Shown one piece after another: positions 16,901 to 23,828 of a stretch of DNA of 64,000 bases. Every line of letters starts with the position of its first letter. The first letter of the stretch is position 1. The notes under the pieces were generated by a model. It had not been told where the DNA came from. It made no database searches and saw only the letters and a program-made list of their open reading frames with translations. Origin of the DNA: Sulfurospirillum barnesii SES-3 (GTDB lineage: Bacteria > Campylobacterota > Campylobacteria > Campylobacterales > Sulfurospirillaceae); the NCBI RefSeq assembly GCF_000265295.1, contig NC_018002.1:1054001-1118000 (forward strand). Reading direction: 5' to 3'. The position numbers and the translations under genes were made by a program.

Positions 16901-17803
16901 ATGGATGAAGCGATTGAAAAGTGTCGTTTAGAGGTGATTGATGTCATTGATAGGCTCTATCCTCACTGCAATGAGAGTGTTCAAAGCAAGATAGCGCCTC
17001 TTAGTTTTTATCTAGCATCCTCTCCGAGTGAATTTAAAAGCATTGTGTATGAACCTTCCCTTTGTTTGATTTTACAAGGCTCTAAAGCGGTAGGGTTTGG
17101 ACATGAGATGTATCATTATCGAGAAAACGAGTATCTTTTAGCCTCAACGCATATCCCAGCGGATGTTAAGATTATTGAAGCCTCTACACAAAAGCCGTAT
17201 CGAGGGCTAACACTAACCTTTAGTTTAGAGGCGATTTATGAGGTGCTTAAACGTGTCCATCCTATTAAACTAAAATGTGAACATAAATCCGAAAAAGGAC
17301 TCTTTTTTGATACCTTACATGTAAAGCTTTATGAACCCATTGCAAGGCTTGTGAAGCTTTTAGAACGCCCACAAGAGGAGATTGATTTTCTCTCACCACT
17401 GATTATGAAAGAGATTTTGTTTACGCTCATCAACGATAAAAGTGGCTATTTTCTCAATAAATTTGCGATGGAGGGTACGACTTCCAATAAAATCGTCAAA
17501 GCCATTTCAGAAATCAAAAACAACTTTAATGAAAAGCTCAACATGGTAGAACTTGCCAAGCATATCGATATGAGCGAGTCGCATTTGTATCAAAATTTTA
17601 AAACCATCACTTCCCTCTCTCCACTGCAATTTCAAAAAAAACTGCGCCTTGAAGAAGCCAAAAAGATGCTAAGTGTTCGTAAAATTGACATCTCTGAGGT
17701 GGCATTTTTAGTCGGTTATGAGAGTCCATCACAATTTAGCAGAGAGTACGCTCGTATGTTTGGCATGCCTCCTAAAGAGCATCTCAAACAGTTACACGCC
17801 TAA
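16901..17803 (+). CDS. AraC-family regulator, YqhC-like
   Basis: A 300-residue regulator. Residues 20-170 match the AraC_N-type cupin domain found in YqhC (SFYLASSPSEFKSIVYEPSLCLILQGSKAV). The C-terminal 100 residues form a double helix-turn-helix (KLNMVELAKHIDMSESHLYQNFK and DISEVAFLVGYESPSQFSREYARMFG). The ATG at 16901 follows AGGAG by 7 bp. It faces an iron alcohol dehydrogenase gene across a shared terminator. In E. coli YqhC activates the aldehyde reductase gene yqhD, and the shared upstream element suggests the same relation here. Confidence 0.88.
   Translation: MDEAIEKCRLEVIDVIDRLYPHCNESVQSKIAPLSFYLASSPSEFKSIVYEPSLCLILQGSKAVGFGHEMYHYRENEYLLASTHIPADVKIIEASTQKPYRGLTLTFSLEAIYEVLKRVHPIKLKCEHKSEKGLFFDTLHVKLYEPIARLVKLLERPQEEIDFLSPLIMKEILFTLINDKSGYFLNKFAMEGTTSNKIVKAISEIKNNFNEKLNMVELAKHIDMSESHLYQNFKTITSLSPLQFQKKLRLEEAKKMLSVRKIDISEVAFLVGYESPSQFSREYARMFGMPPKEHLKQLHA
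17315..17324. repeat. TTACATGTAA palindrome, copy 9
   Basis: Inside the AraC gene, in the linker after the cupin domain, read as TLHVKLYE. Confidence 0.95.
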
Positions 17804-17836
17804 AATCTATTTTTTGGAGGAATAGGCATCTGCATA

Positions 17837-17861
17837 ACGATGGCATTGTAAATGCCATCGT
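17837..17861. terminator. bidirectional terminator between AraC and alcohol dehydrogenase genes
   Basis: A perfect 11-bp stem (ACGATGGCATT, loop GTA, AATGCCATCGT) lies in the middle of the 66-bp gap between the two convergent genes. T-runs are short on both sides. Confidence 0.7.
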
Positions 17862-17869
17862 CTTAAAGA

Positions 17870-19018
17870 TTATAAAGCATTTTTGAGAATTTCAGCAATG
17901 ACCTCTTTAGTATAAACTTTTTCCATTCCAAAATAGTGGGCGTTATCGACAGCATTTTCGATAATTACAGGAAGTGATTTTTCTTCAATTCCATACTCTG
18001 AAAATTTCGTTGGTGTACCAATTTTTCTAAACCATGCCTCCAGCGCCTCTATGCCTTCTTCAGCACTTTTTTGTCCAAAAATGGTTGTGGCAAAACGAGT
18101 AAATTGCGTTTCATTGTATTGGCGATACCACTTCATCCACGCAGGCATCACAATCGAAAGCCCCGCACCATGAGGAATATTGCACATAGCGGAGATGGCA
18201 TGTTCTATCATGTGATTTGGAAAACCAATGCCCGCAACACCCACATGCGTTAAGCCGTTTAAAGCACACGTAGCCGCCCATGCAAATTCGCCCCTTGCCT
18301 CATCATCGTTTGGATTTTCTAGAAGCTTCTCTGTGGTCTCCATCACGGTTGTAATAATCACTTCAATCTGCTTACTGATAAAGAGAGGATGCGTCGTTGC
18401 CGTAAAATAGCCCTCAATACAGTGTGCAATCACATCAGAAGCCGAATAGACCAAATACTCTTTGCTCACACTGCTTTGAAGTTGAGGGTTGATGATAGAG
18501 ACTTTTGGGAAGAGTGCGGGTGCTTGAATAAAATACTTTTGATGCGTTGCATCGTTAGTAATGACCGCTCCATGGTTCATCTCACTGCCTGTGGCGGCAA
18601 GCGTGATAATATCAAAAATGGGCAATGCTTTTTCAACCGTTGCTTTGCCTAAGAAAAAATCCCACACATCATTCTCTGTGAGCGCACCTGCGGCAATGGC
18701 TTTGGAACTATCCAACACCGAACCACCACCAACTGCCAAAATGGCATCGACGTTGTGCGCTTTGGCAACGCTGATACCCTCATAGACTTTAGAGAGCAGA
18801 GGATTGCTCACGATACCGCCTAATTCAACAAAAGCAATGTTGTGTGCCTTAAGACTCGCTGCGACCGTGTCAAACAGTCCATCTTTTTTAATACGCTCAC
18901 TTCCATAGGCAAGTAACACTTTTTTAATGCCATTTGCTTCTAAGTGCTTGCCTATTTCTTTTTCTTTATCTATCCCAAACTCAATGCGTGTTGGGTTCCA
19001 AAAAGTGAAATTTTCCAT
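17870..19018 (-). CDS. iron-containing alcohol dehydrogenase, YqhD/BDH-like
   Basis: A 382-residue NAD(P)-dependent group III alcohol dehydrogenase or aldehyde reductase. The N-terminus MENFTFWNPTRIEFG is characteristic of the YqhD/butanol dehydrogenase group. The nucleotide-binding motif is AVGGGSVLDSSKAIAAG. The metal ligands are an Asp in SASDVIAHCIEGY and histidines in the later NHMIEHAISAMCNIPHGAGLS segment. It probably detoxifies reactive aldehydes or supports fermentative redox balance; the substrate is not determined. It faces the YqhC-like regulator and has a matching upstream element. Confidence 0.92.
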   Translation of the reverse strand: MENFTFWNPTRIEFGIDKEKEIGKHLEANGIKKVLLAYGSERIKKDGLFDTVAASLKAHNIAFVELGGIVSNPLLSKVYEGISVAKAHNVDAILAVGGGSVLDSSKAIAAGALTENDVWDFFLGKATVEKALPIFDIITLAATGSEMNHGAVITNDATHQKYFIQAPALFPKVSIINPQLQSSVSKEYLVYSASDVIAHCIEGYFTATTHPLFISKQIEVIITTVMETTEKLLENPNDDEARGEFAWAATCALNGLTHVGVAGIGFPNHMIEHAISAMCNIPHGAGLSIVMPAWMKWYRQYNETQFTRFATTIFGQKSAEEGIEALEAWFRKIGTPTKFSEYGIEEKSLPVIIENAVDNAHYFGMEKVYTKEVIAEILKNAL

Positions 19019-19044
19019 GTTTTTTCCTTGAATGTATTTGGGGT

Positions 19045-19050
19045 ATTATA
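19045..19050 (-). promoter_or_regulatory. -10 box of the alcohol dehydrogenase gene
   Basis: TATAAT on the minus strand, 26 bp before the start codon and 21 bp downstream of the shared regulatory element, the same geometry as at the AraC gene. Confidence 0.6.
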
Positions 19051-19071
19051 GAATGAAAAGGGCATAAACCC

Positions 19072-19105
19072 CTAGACCAATTATCTGAAAAATTTGCCTA
19101 ATTCT
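19072..19105 (-). promoter_or_regulatory. candidate AraC-type binding element upstream of the alcohol dehydrogenase
   Basis: On the minus strand AGAATTAGGCAA, 18 bp, CTAG, matching the element upstream of the AraC gene in sequence, spacing and distance to the -10 box. The preceding bases TTTTGG also occur before the second AGAAT of the AraC-gene element. Confidence 0.65.
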
Positions 19106-19116
19106 CCAAAACGATG

Positions 19117-19126
19117 TTACATGTAA
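19117..19126. repeat. TTACATGTAA palindrome, copy 10
   Basis: Between the alcohol dehydrogenase promoter element and the stop codon of the DUF4130 gene. Confidence 0.95.
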
Positions 19127-19131
19127 AGAGT

Positions 19132-19866
19132 TTACGCTTGAAATTCACTCATATACGTACGGTACAAAAGAGGCACTAAGTTCTTTTGCAGTTTGGGATT
19201 GTGTCTACTTTGAATAGCCGTGGCTTTAAAAAAGCGTTTCCACAGCTCTTTGACATGGGCTTCGTTTTGGGAGTAGATAGGTGCATCAAAAGAGGCAATG
19301 GAGTGAATCTGCATAGAACTTTCATCTTTCATCAAAGCCAAAGAGCGTCTCACATCGTGAATAATAAAAGGAATTTTGCCTAAGCGTTTGAAAAAATGCT
19401 CTCCTAAAAAAGGCAAAATGTTAAATTTTGTCTCGATTTTTGCGTAGAGTGTGCCATCTTCTAGCTCTTCAAAACGGGTGAAGCCGTACATTTTATGTAC
19501 CAAAGAGAGCAGTTCTTTTTCTAGGTTTTGAATGTAAAAAAGATGTGGATTGGTGATATTTCCAAGAAGTCTAGTGTTTTTAAATCCAGTGCGAATGTAC
19601 TCTAAAAGGGAACGTTCATGTGCTTTAGTGTCGCATAAAAAGATGTTAAAAATGGTGCGTTGGTTTTCTTTACTGAAGTGCTTTTTTAGAGCATTTAAGA
19701 CTTTGCTAGCTTTTACGTCATCACTAAAGACTTCATGAACGCTCTCAAACACCAACCTCTCAGGCATTTTCTTGATAATAGCGCTTACATGTAACTTTGC
19801 ATAGTACACTTCATACACCAGCGTTAAAAACCCCTCAAAACTCCCATCGTAGAACACTACCATCAC
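19132..19866 (-). CDS. DUF4130 protein (TIGR03915-type), putative DNA metabolism
   Basis: A 244-residue protein of the family described as radical-SAM-linked, probable DNA metabolism protein. It begins with the family pattern VVFYDGSFEGFLTLVYEVYY and contains VRRSLALMKDESSMQIHSIASFDAPIY and LWKRFFKATAIQSRHNPKLQKNLVP, with Arg-His-Asn-Pro near the end. In many bacteria this domain is fused to a uracil-DNA glycosylase-like domain, which is absent here: the protein ends at the DUF4130 boundary. Its start overlaps the radical SAM gene stop by 4 bp. Function is inferred only from family context. Confidence 0.82.
   Translation of the reverse strand: MMVVFYDGSFEGFLTLVYEVYYAKLHVSAIIKKMPERLVFESVHEVFSDDVKASKVLNALKKHFSKENQRTIFNIFLCDTKAHERSLLEYIRTGFKNTRLLGNITNPHLFYIQNLEKELLSLVHKMYGFTRFEELEDGTLYAKIETKFNILPFLGEHFFKRLGKIPFIIHDVRRSLALMKDESSMQIHSIASFDAPIYSQNEAHVKELWKRFFKATAIQSRHNPKLQKNLVPLLYRTYMSEFQA
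19785..19794. repeat. TTACATGTAA palindrome, copy 11
   Basis: Near the 5' end of the DUF4130 gene, read as KLHVSAI. Confidence 0.95.
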
Positions 19867-21095
19867 AGCTCTCCCGTGTAAATAGACGTATCAAACAATG
19901 TGGGTTGAATAATATCGCCTCCTTGATGAATAAGGGCAAGTTTGAGTCGTTCTTCATAGAGGTGTGAAGCTCTGTAATAATCACTCCCTGCAACGATGAA
20001 ATAGCGTGATTTTTTGAGCGAAATTTTAAGCTGTGTAAGGTCTTCAAAGCTAAGTTTTTTAAACCGTCTGGCTTGTAAAATTTTTAGGATACTTCGAATG
20101 CCAAGCCCTGGAATGCGAATCATCACCTCTTTGGGTGCGGTGTTGATGTCGATGGGAAAAAAGTCTAAATGGCGCAGTGCCCAGAAGGTTTTGGGGTCAA
20201 ACTGCATGTCTAAGTTTTCATTTTCGTTTAAAATTTCATCGTACGAAAAGCCATAAAAGCGAAGTAACCAATCGGCTTGATAGAGCCTGTGTTCTCGAAG
20301 CAGGGGCGGTTTTGTAAGCTCTGGAACGGGAAGGTTTTTATGGTGATTGACCGCAATGTACGCCGAGTAATAGACCCGCTTTAACAGCGCTTTTTGGTAC
20401 AAGGAGGAAGAGAGTTTTAAGATGTCAAAATCGCTCTCACTGCTTGCTCCCACAATCATCTGTGTGCTCATCGAAATAGGCTTATTATGACGCTCTAGGC
20501 TGATGTCACGCGCATGTTTGAGAGGTGAGAGAAGCTTCTCTTTGCTTTTATCGGGGGCTAAAAGAGCGAGACTTTTAGCACTGGGAAGTTCGATGTTGGA
20601 GCTCACACGATTGGCTAAAAGAGTAGCTTCGTGAATCAGCTCTTTGGAGCTTCCAGGGATGAGTTTGACATGAATATAGCCGTTAAAGCGGTACTCATGG
20701 CGCAAAATACGCAAGGTTTGTAACAGCAGACTCATGGTGTGGTCTTCGTTTTTAATAATGCCAGAGCTTAAAAAAAGCCCCTCAATGTAGTTGCGTTTGT
20801 AAAAAGAGATGGTAAGTTCCGCCAATTCTCGTGGACTAAAAGCGGTGCGAGGTGTGTCGTTGCTCACACGGTTGATGCAGTAGGCACAGTCGTAAATGCA
20901 GATGTTTGAGAGTAAGACTTTTAAGAGCGATATACACCTGCCATCGCTGGTAAAACTGTGGCAAATCCCGCTGTTATGGGTTGAACCTAACTCACCTGTT
21001 TTATGGTTGTTCTCACTGCCACTTGAGGAGCAGGAGACATCGTATTTGGCGCTGTCGGCTAAAAGGGTGAGTTTGTCGGTCACGGTCATTTTCAT
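19863..21095 (-). CDS. radical SAM protein, putative DNA modification/repair (TIGR03916-type)
   Basis: A 410-residue radical SAM protein. The iron-sulfur motif is CIYDCAYC (Cys66, Cys70, Cys73). Further family marks are ISMSTQMIVGASSESDFDIL and YYSAYIAV, and a C-terminal helix-hairpin-helix region (IDINTAPKEVMIRIPGLGIRSILKIL) suggests DNA contact. A polar N-terminus with CSSSGS and GICHSF precedes the core, as in this family. It is translationally coupled to the DUF4130 gene. The reaction has not been established as far as I know. Confidence 0.85.
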   Translation of the reverse strand: MKMTVTDKLTLLADSAKYDVSCSSSGSENNHKTGELGSTHNSGICHSFTSDGRCISLLKVLLSNICIYDCAYCINRVSNDTPRTAFSPRELAELTISFYKRNYIEGLFLSSGIIKNEDHTMSLLLQTLRILRHEYRFNGYIHVKLIPGSSKELIHEATLLANRVSSNIELPSAKSLALLAPDKSKEKLLSPLKHARDISLERHNKPISMSTQMIVGASSESDFDILKLSSSLYQKALLKRVYYSAYIAVNHHKNLPVPELTKPPLLREHRLYQADWLLRFYGFSYDEILNENENLDMQFDPKTFWALRHLDFFPIDINTAPKEVMIRIPGLGIRSILKILQARRFKKLSFEDLTQLKISLKKSRYFIVAGSDYYRASHLYEERLKLALIHQGGDIIQPTLFDTSIYTGEL

Positions 21096-21114
21096 GCAAA
21101 AAGCATACTTTGTT

Positions 21115-21126
21115 TTTACATGTAAA
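21115..21126. repeat. TTTACATGTAAA palindrome, copy 12
   Basis: In the divergent gap between the radical SAM gene and the nitroreductase gene, 19 bp upstream of the radical SAM start codon. Confidence 0.95.
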
Positions 21127-21192
21127 GGCTAAAATATTTCAAAATGAAATGTGTTAATCTTAAAATTTAACCAAATAGGAGAAAAATTGGGT

Positions 21193-21198
21193 TATAAT
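21193..21198 (+). promoter_or_regulatory. -10 box of the nitroreductase gene
   Basis: TATAAT 25 bp before the ATG, within GGGTTATAATTTTG. AAGGAG lies close before the start codon. No clear -35 box is seen, which is common in Campylobacterota. Confidence 0.5.
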
Positions 21199-21223
21199 TT
21201 TGAAAACAGTTTAAGGAGCCATT

Positions 21224-21850
21224 ATGGATAAGAAAAAATTATTTTTAGATGCGATGAATTATCGCCATGCGTGTAAATTATTTGATACAACAAAAAAGAT
21301 TTCAGAAGATGATTTGAACTTTATTTTAGAAGCAGGTCGCCTAAGCCCTAGTTCATTTGGCGTTGAGCAATGGAAATTTGTGGTGGTGCAAAATCAAGGC
21401 TTAAAAGAGGCGATTGAAAAGGTTGCATGGAATCAAAAACAGATTTCAACATGCAGTGATTTGCTGGTTATTTTAGCCAGAAAAGATGTTAGAAGTAGCG
21501 ATACATATACCCAAAAACAACTGAGCCGTTGGGGTTTAGCGCCTGAGGCGTATCAGGGATTTTTGGGCGTCTATCAAGGATGGGTTGATGGCAGAGATGA
21601 CCATACCATCGAGATGTGGAGTGAAAAACAGTGTTATATTGCAGCTGGAAACATGATGAGTGCAGCGGCGTTTATTGGGATTGATTCGTGTCCGATTGAG
21701 GGGTTTGAGTTTGAAAAAGTTGATGCACTTTTAGAGATTGATACGTCGGTGTATCAAAGTGCGTTAGTGATTCCTTTTGGGTATCGAGCAGGAGAACAAA
21801 GGGGTAAACACCGCTTAAGCTTTGAAGAAGTCGTAGCGTTTAAAAAATAA
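21224..21850 (+). CDS. NAD(P)H-dependent FMN nitroreductase, RdxA/NfsB-like
   Basis: A 208-residue flavoprotein of the nitroreductase family. The FMN-binding N-terminus is present (MNYRHACKLFDTTKKIS), followed by LSPSSFGVEQWKFVVV, the middle helix with QCYIAAGNMMSAAAFIGIDSCPIEGFE, and a C-terminal FGYRAGEQRGKHRLSFEEVV. Such enzymes reduce nitroaromatics and quinones; Helicobacter RdxA, which activates metronidazole, is a close functional relative. The physiological substrate is unknown. It is a single-gene unit followed by several stem-loops. Confidence 0.9.
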   Translation: MDKKKLFLDAMNYRHACKLFDTTKKISEDDLNFILEAGRLSPSSFGVEQWKFVVVQNQGLKEAIEKVAWNQKQISTCSDLLVILARKDVRSSDTYTQKQLSRWGLAPEAYQGFLGVYQGWVDGRDDHTIEMWSEKQCYIAAGNMMSAAAFIGIDSCPIEGFEFEKVDALLEIDTSVYQSALVIPFGYRAGEQRGKHRLSFEEVVAFKK

Positions 21851-21853
21851 TTC

Positions 21854-21961
21854 TCATAAAACCTGTTTTATGAAGCTTTAGGGGGTGTCGGGGATTTATC
21901 CTTGAGCTTCAGCAATGGGTTTTACACATTGCTTAAGATACCGTTACGCTAACTGCGTAAC
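21854..21961. other. intergenic region with three stem-loops between convergent genes
   Basis: Three inverted repeats lie in the 117-bp gap: a 9-bp A/T-rich stem at 21854-21873 (TCATAAAAC, GTTTTATGA), AGCAATG/CATTGCT at 21911-21933, and GTTACGC/GCGTAAC at 21943-21961. The first and last are likely terminators for the two convergent genes, though T-runs are poor. Confidence 0.55.
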
Positions 21962-21967
21962 ATAAGC

Positions 21968-23506
21968 TTAAAAAATAATACGTGCTAGCCCAAGCGTAAA
22001 TAAAACCAATGCGACCTCTTTTTGTGAGGGGTCGTACATGAGTGTAAAAAGCGCGCTTAAGAGGAGTACTATACCAAACATAAAAGGTTTGAGATAGCTT
22101 TTTAACTCTTTTTTGAGCCATTCTAGTTGGGAGAGTGAGAGTTCGACTTTAAGCTCGCCATCGCTGATTTGTTGGAGTGAAGATTTGACGTGGTGAATGG
22201 TTAAGGGAAGTGATTTGAACTCTTTGATTAAACTCTCCAAAATACCCTCATCTGCACCTAAGGCTTTAGGAATATTCTCTTGTAAAATGGGCAAAATATC
22301 TTTAATACCATTAAAATTTTCAATATACGTTGTGCCTAAGCCCTCAATAATCGCACTCACACGCAAAATATAAATCGCTTCTTGTGGGAGTTTAAAGGGT
22401 AAATCACGGGTAGAATTTAAAACATCAAAGGCGAGTTTTTGCATGTTCTCTGAGCTTAAATTTTCATTGCCAAAGATGTCAAACATACGCTCACTTAAAA
22501 GGGCCAACTCTCCCACGGGCGCTTCATACGCAATGGTTCCAAGGCGCTTACTCGCACTAATGTAAAGCTCATAATCTTTTTCATTGGCGGCTTTTAAGAG
22601 TTCAATAATGGCAATTCTTGTTTGGTTGGGAATAGTTTTTACCATACCAAAATCAAGCAGGATTAGCTCTCCTTTGGGAGTAATAAGCAAATTTCCAGGA
22701 TGAGGATCGGCGTGAAAGTAGCCACGAAGAAGCATCTGTTCGGTGTAAAAAGAGATAAGCTTGCCAATAATCACTCTAAAATCAATTTTCTCTTTTTGCA
22801 ATCGCTCTTTATCATCAAAACGAAACCCCTCCTCAAAACTCATGACCAAAGCATCTTCACTGCAATACGCCTCCAAAGGCGTTGGAAAACGAATGCCTGA
22901 ACGGGCGTAGGTAGAGGAGAACTTTTGGAGGTTGTGAAGCTCTGTGGTCATGTTGACCTCTTGAAGTATCATCTTTGAAAACTCAACAATGACTGCTTCA
23001 ATAGAATTTTTTGTGTAGTGTGAAAAGAGTGGACGAAAGAGGGCATTAAAAAAAGAGATAATCACAATGTCCGCACGCACTTGCTTTTCAATGTCCAAAC
23101 GCCTGAGTTTAATCGCTATTTTTTGCACACCTAAGCGTGCTTCATGCACTTGCCCAATGGACGCTGAGGCAATGGGTTCAAGCGTAAAATCTTCAAAAGG
23201 CATGGTAGGAAAAGCACGAGAAAGTACGCTCTTTAGCTCAGAGGCTGACATGGGAGGTAGTTGGTCGTGCAGGGATTTTAACGCATCCAAATATTCAGCA
23301 CTAAAGAAATCCGCCCGAGTGGCTAGCACTTGTGCTAGTTTAATAAAACTCGCCCCAAGGCTTACAATCGTATGGTTAAACGCACGAGGGGAGAGGGGTT
23401 TGAGAAAAAAAAGACGCTCCTTTTTTTTCAGCAATAAATAGACACTGAGCAAAAAGGAGAAAACGTCATAAACCCTTTTGGGGTTGAAAAGATGCCAGTA
23501 AATCAA
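21968..23506 (-). CDS. ABC1/UbiB-family atypical kinase-like protein
   Basis: A 512-residue protein with an ABC1 (UbiB/ADCK) kinase-like fold. Motifs seen are the Ala-rich loop ASASIGQVHEARL, the Lys in AIKLRR, HADPHPGNLL and the DFG in LLDFGMV. The diagnostic KxGQ motif reads KLAQ (Lys56-Gln59), a Gly-to-Ala change. Two C-terminal membrane helices follow. UbiB proteins serve ubiquinone synthesis in other bacteria, but Campylobacterota use menaquinones, so the role here is open. It starts with TTG and overlaps the phasin-like gene by 4 bp. Confidence 0.85.
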   Translation of the reverse strand: MIYWHLFNPKRVYDVFSFLLSVYLLLKKKERLFFLKPLSPRAFNHTIVSLGASFIKLAQVLATRADFFSAEYLDALKSLHDQLPPMSASELKSVLSRAFPTMPFEDFTLEPIASASIGQVHEARLGVQKIAIKLRRLDIEKQVRADIVIISFFNALFRPLFSHYTKNSIEAVIVEFSKMILQEVNMTTELHNLQKFSSTYARSGIRFPTPLEAYCSEDALVMSFEEGFRFDDKERLQKEKIDFRVIIGKLISFYTEQMLLRGYFHADPHPGNLLITPKGELILLDFGMVKTIPNQTRIAIIELLKAANEKDYELYISASKRLGTIAYEAPVGELALLSERMFDIFGNENLSSENMQKLAFDVLNSTRDLPFKLPQEAIYILRVSAIIEGLGTTYIENFNGIKDILPILQENIPKALGADEGILESLIKEFKSLPLTIHHVKSSLQQISDGELKVELSLSQLEWLKKELKSYLKPFMFGIVLLLSALFTLMYDPSQKEVALVLFTLGLARIIF

Positions 23507-23766
23507 GAAAGTTTTGATTTAAGCTCCTCAATGTCACTTTTGGTCGCAAGCCCTAATTCACCTACCACCTCTTTGATCATCTCTTTGATTTTGGCTTTGA
23601 CACGCTCATCTTCATCTTTGCCCCTTTGGCTGATAGAGTCTATAAAACTCTTTGCATCGCTGGTGCTTATTTTGCCTTTTTCTTCAAGCACTTTAAGCTC
23701 TTCTTCGATTTTTTCTTTGAGCACAACCATTCCGCCTAAGCCTACATGTAAAAACTCTTTTAACAT
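23503..23766 (-). CDS. phasin-like coiled-coil protein
   Basis: An 87-residue acidic and basic helix-forming protein starting MLKEFLHVGLGGMVVLKEKIEEELKVLEEKGKIS and ending DIEELKSKLS. This resembles the PhaF/PhaI-type phasin family and similar small proteins often encoded beside UbiB-like kinases. The ATG at 23766 has GGAG 7 bp upstream; the frame is open 8 codons further. No polyhydroxyalkanoate synthase gene is in the window, so granule binding is not supported. A near-match to the palindrome (CTACATGTAAA) encodes its Leu-His-Val. Confidence 0.7.
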   Translation of the reverse strand: MLKEFLHVGLGGMVVLKEKIEEELKVLEEKGKISTSDAKSFIDSISQRGKDEDERVKAKIKEMIKEVVGELGLATKSDIEELKSKLS

Positions 23767-23828
23767 ACGATGCTCCTTTTGTTTTGTCACTATTTTAACA
23801 CGATTTGAGCAACACGGAGTAAACGAAA

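Noticed and set aside
23743-23750. CTACATGTAAA in the phasin-like gene
   Set aside because: It has one mismatch from the 10-mer and was kept out of the count, though it also encodes Leu-His-Val.
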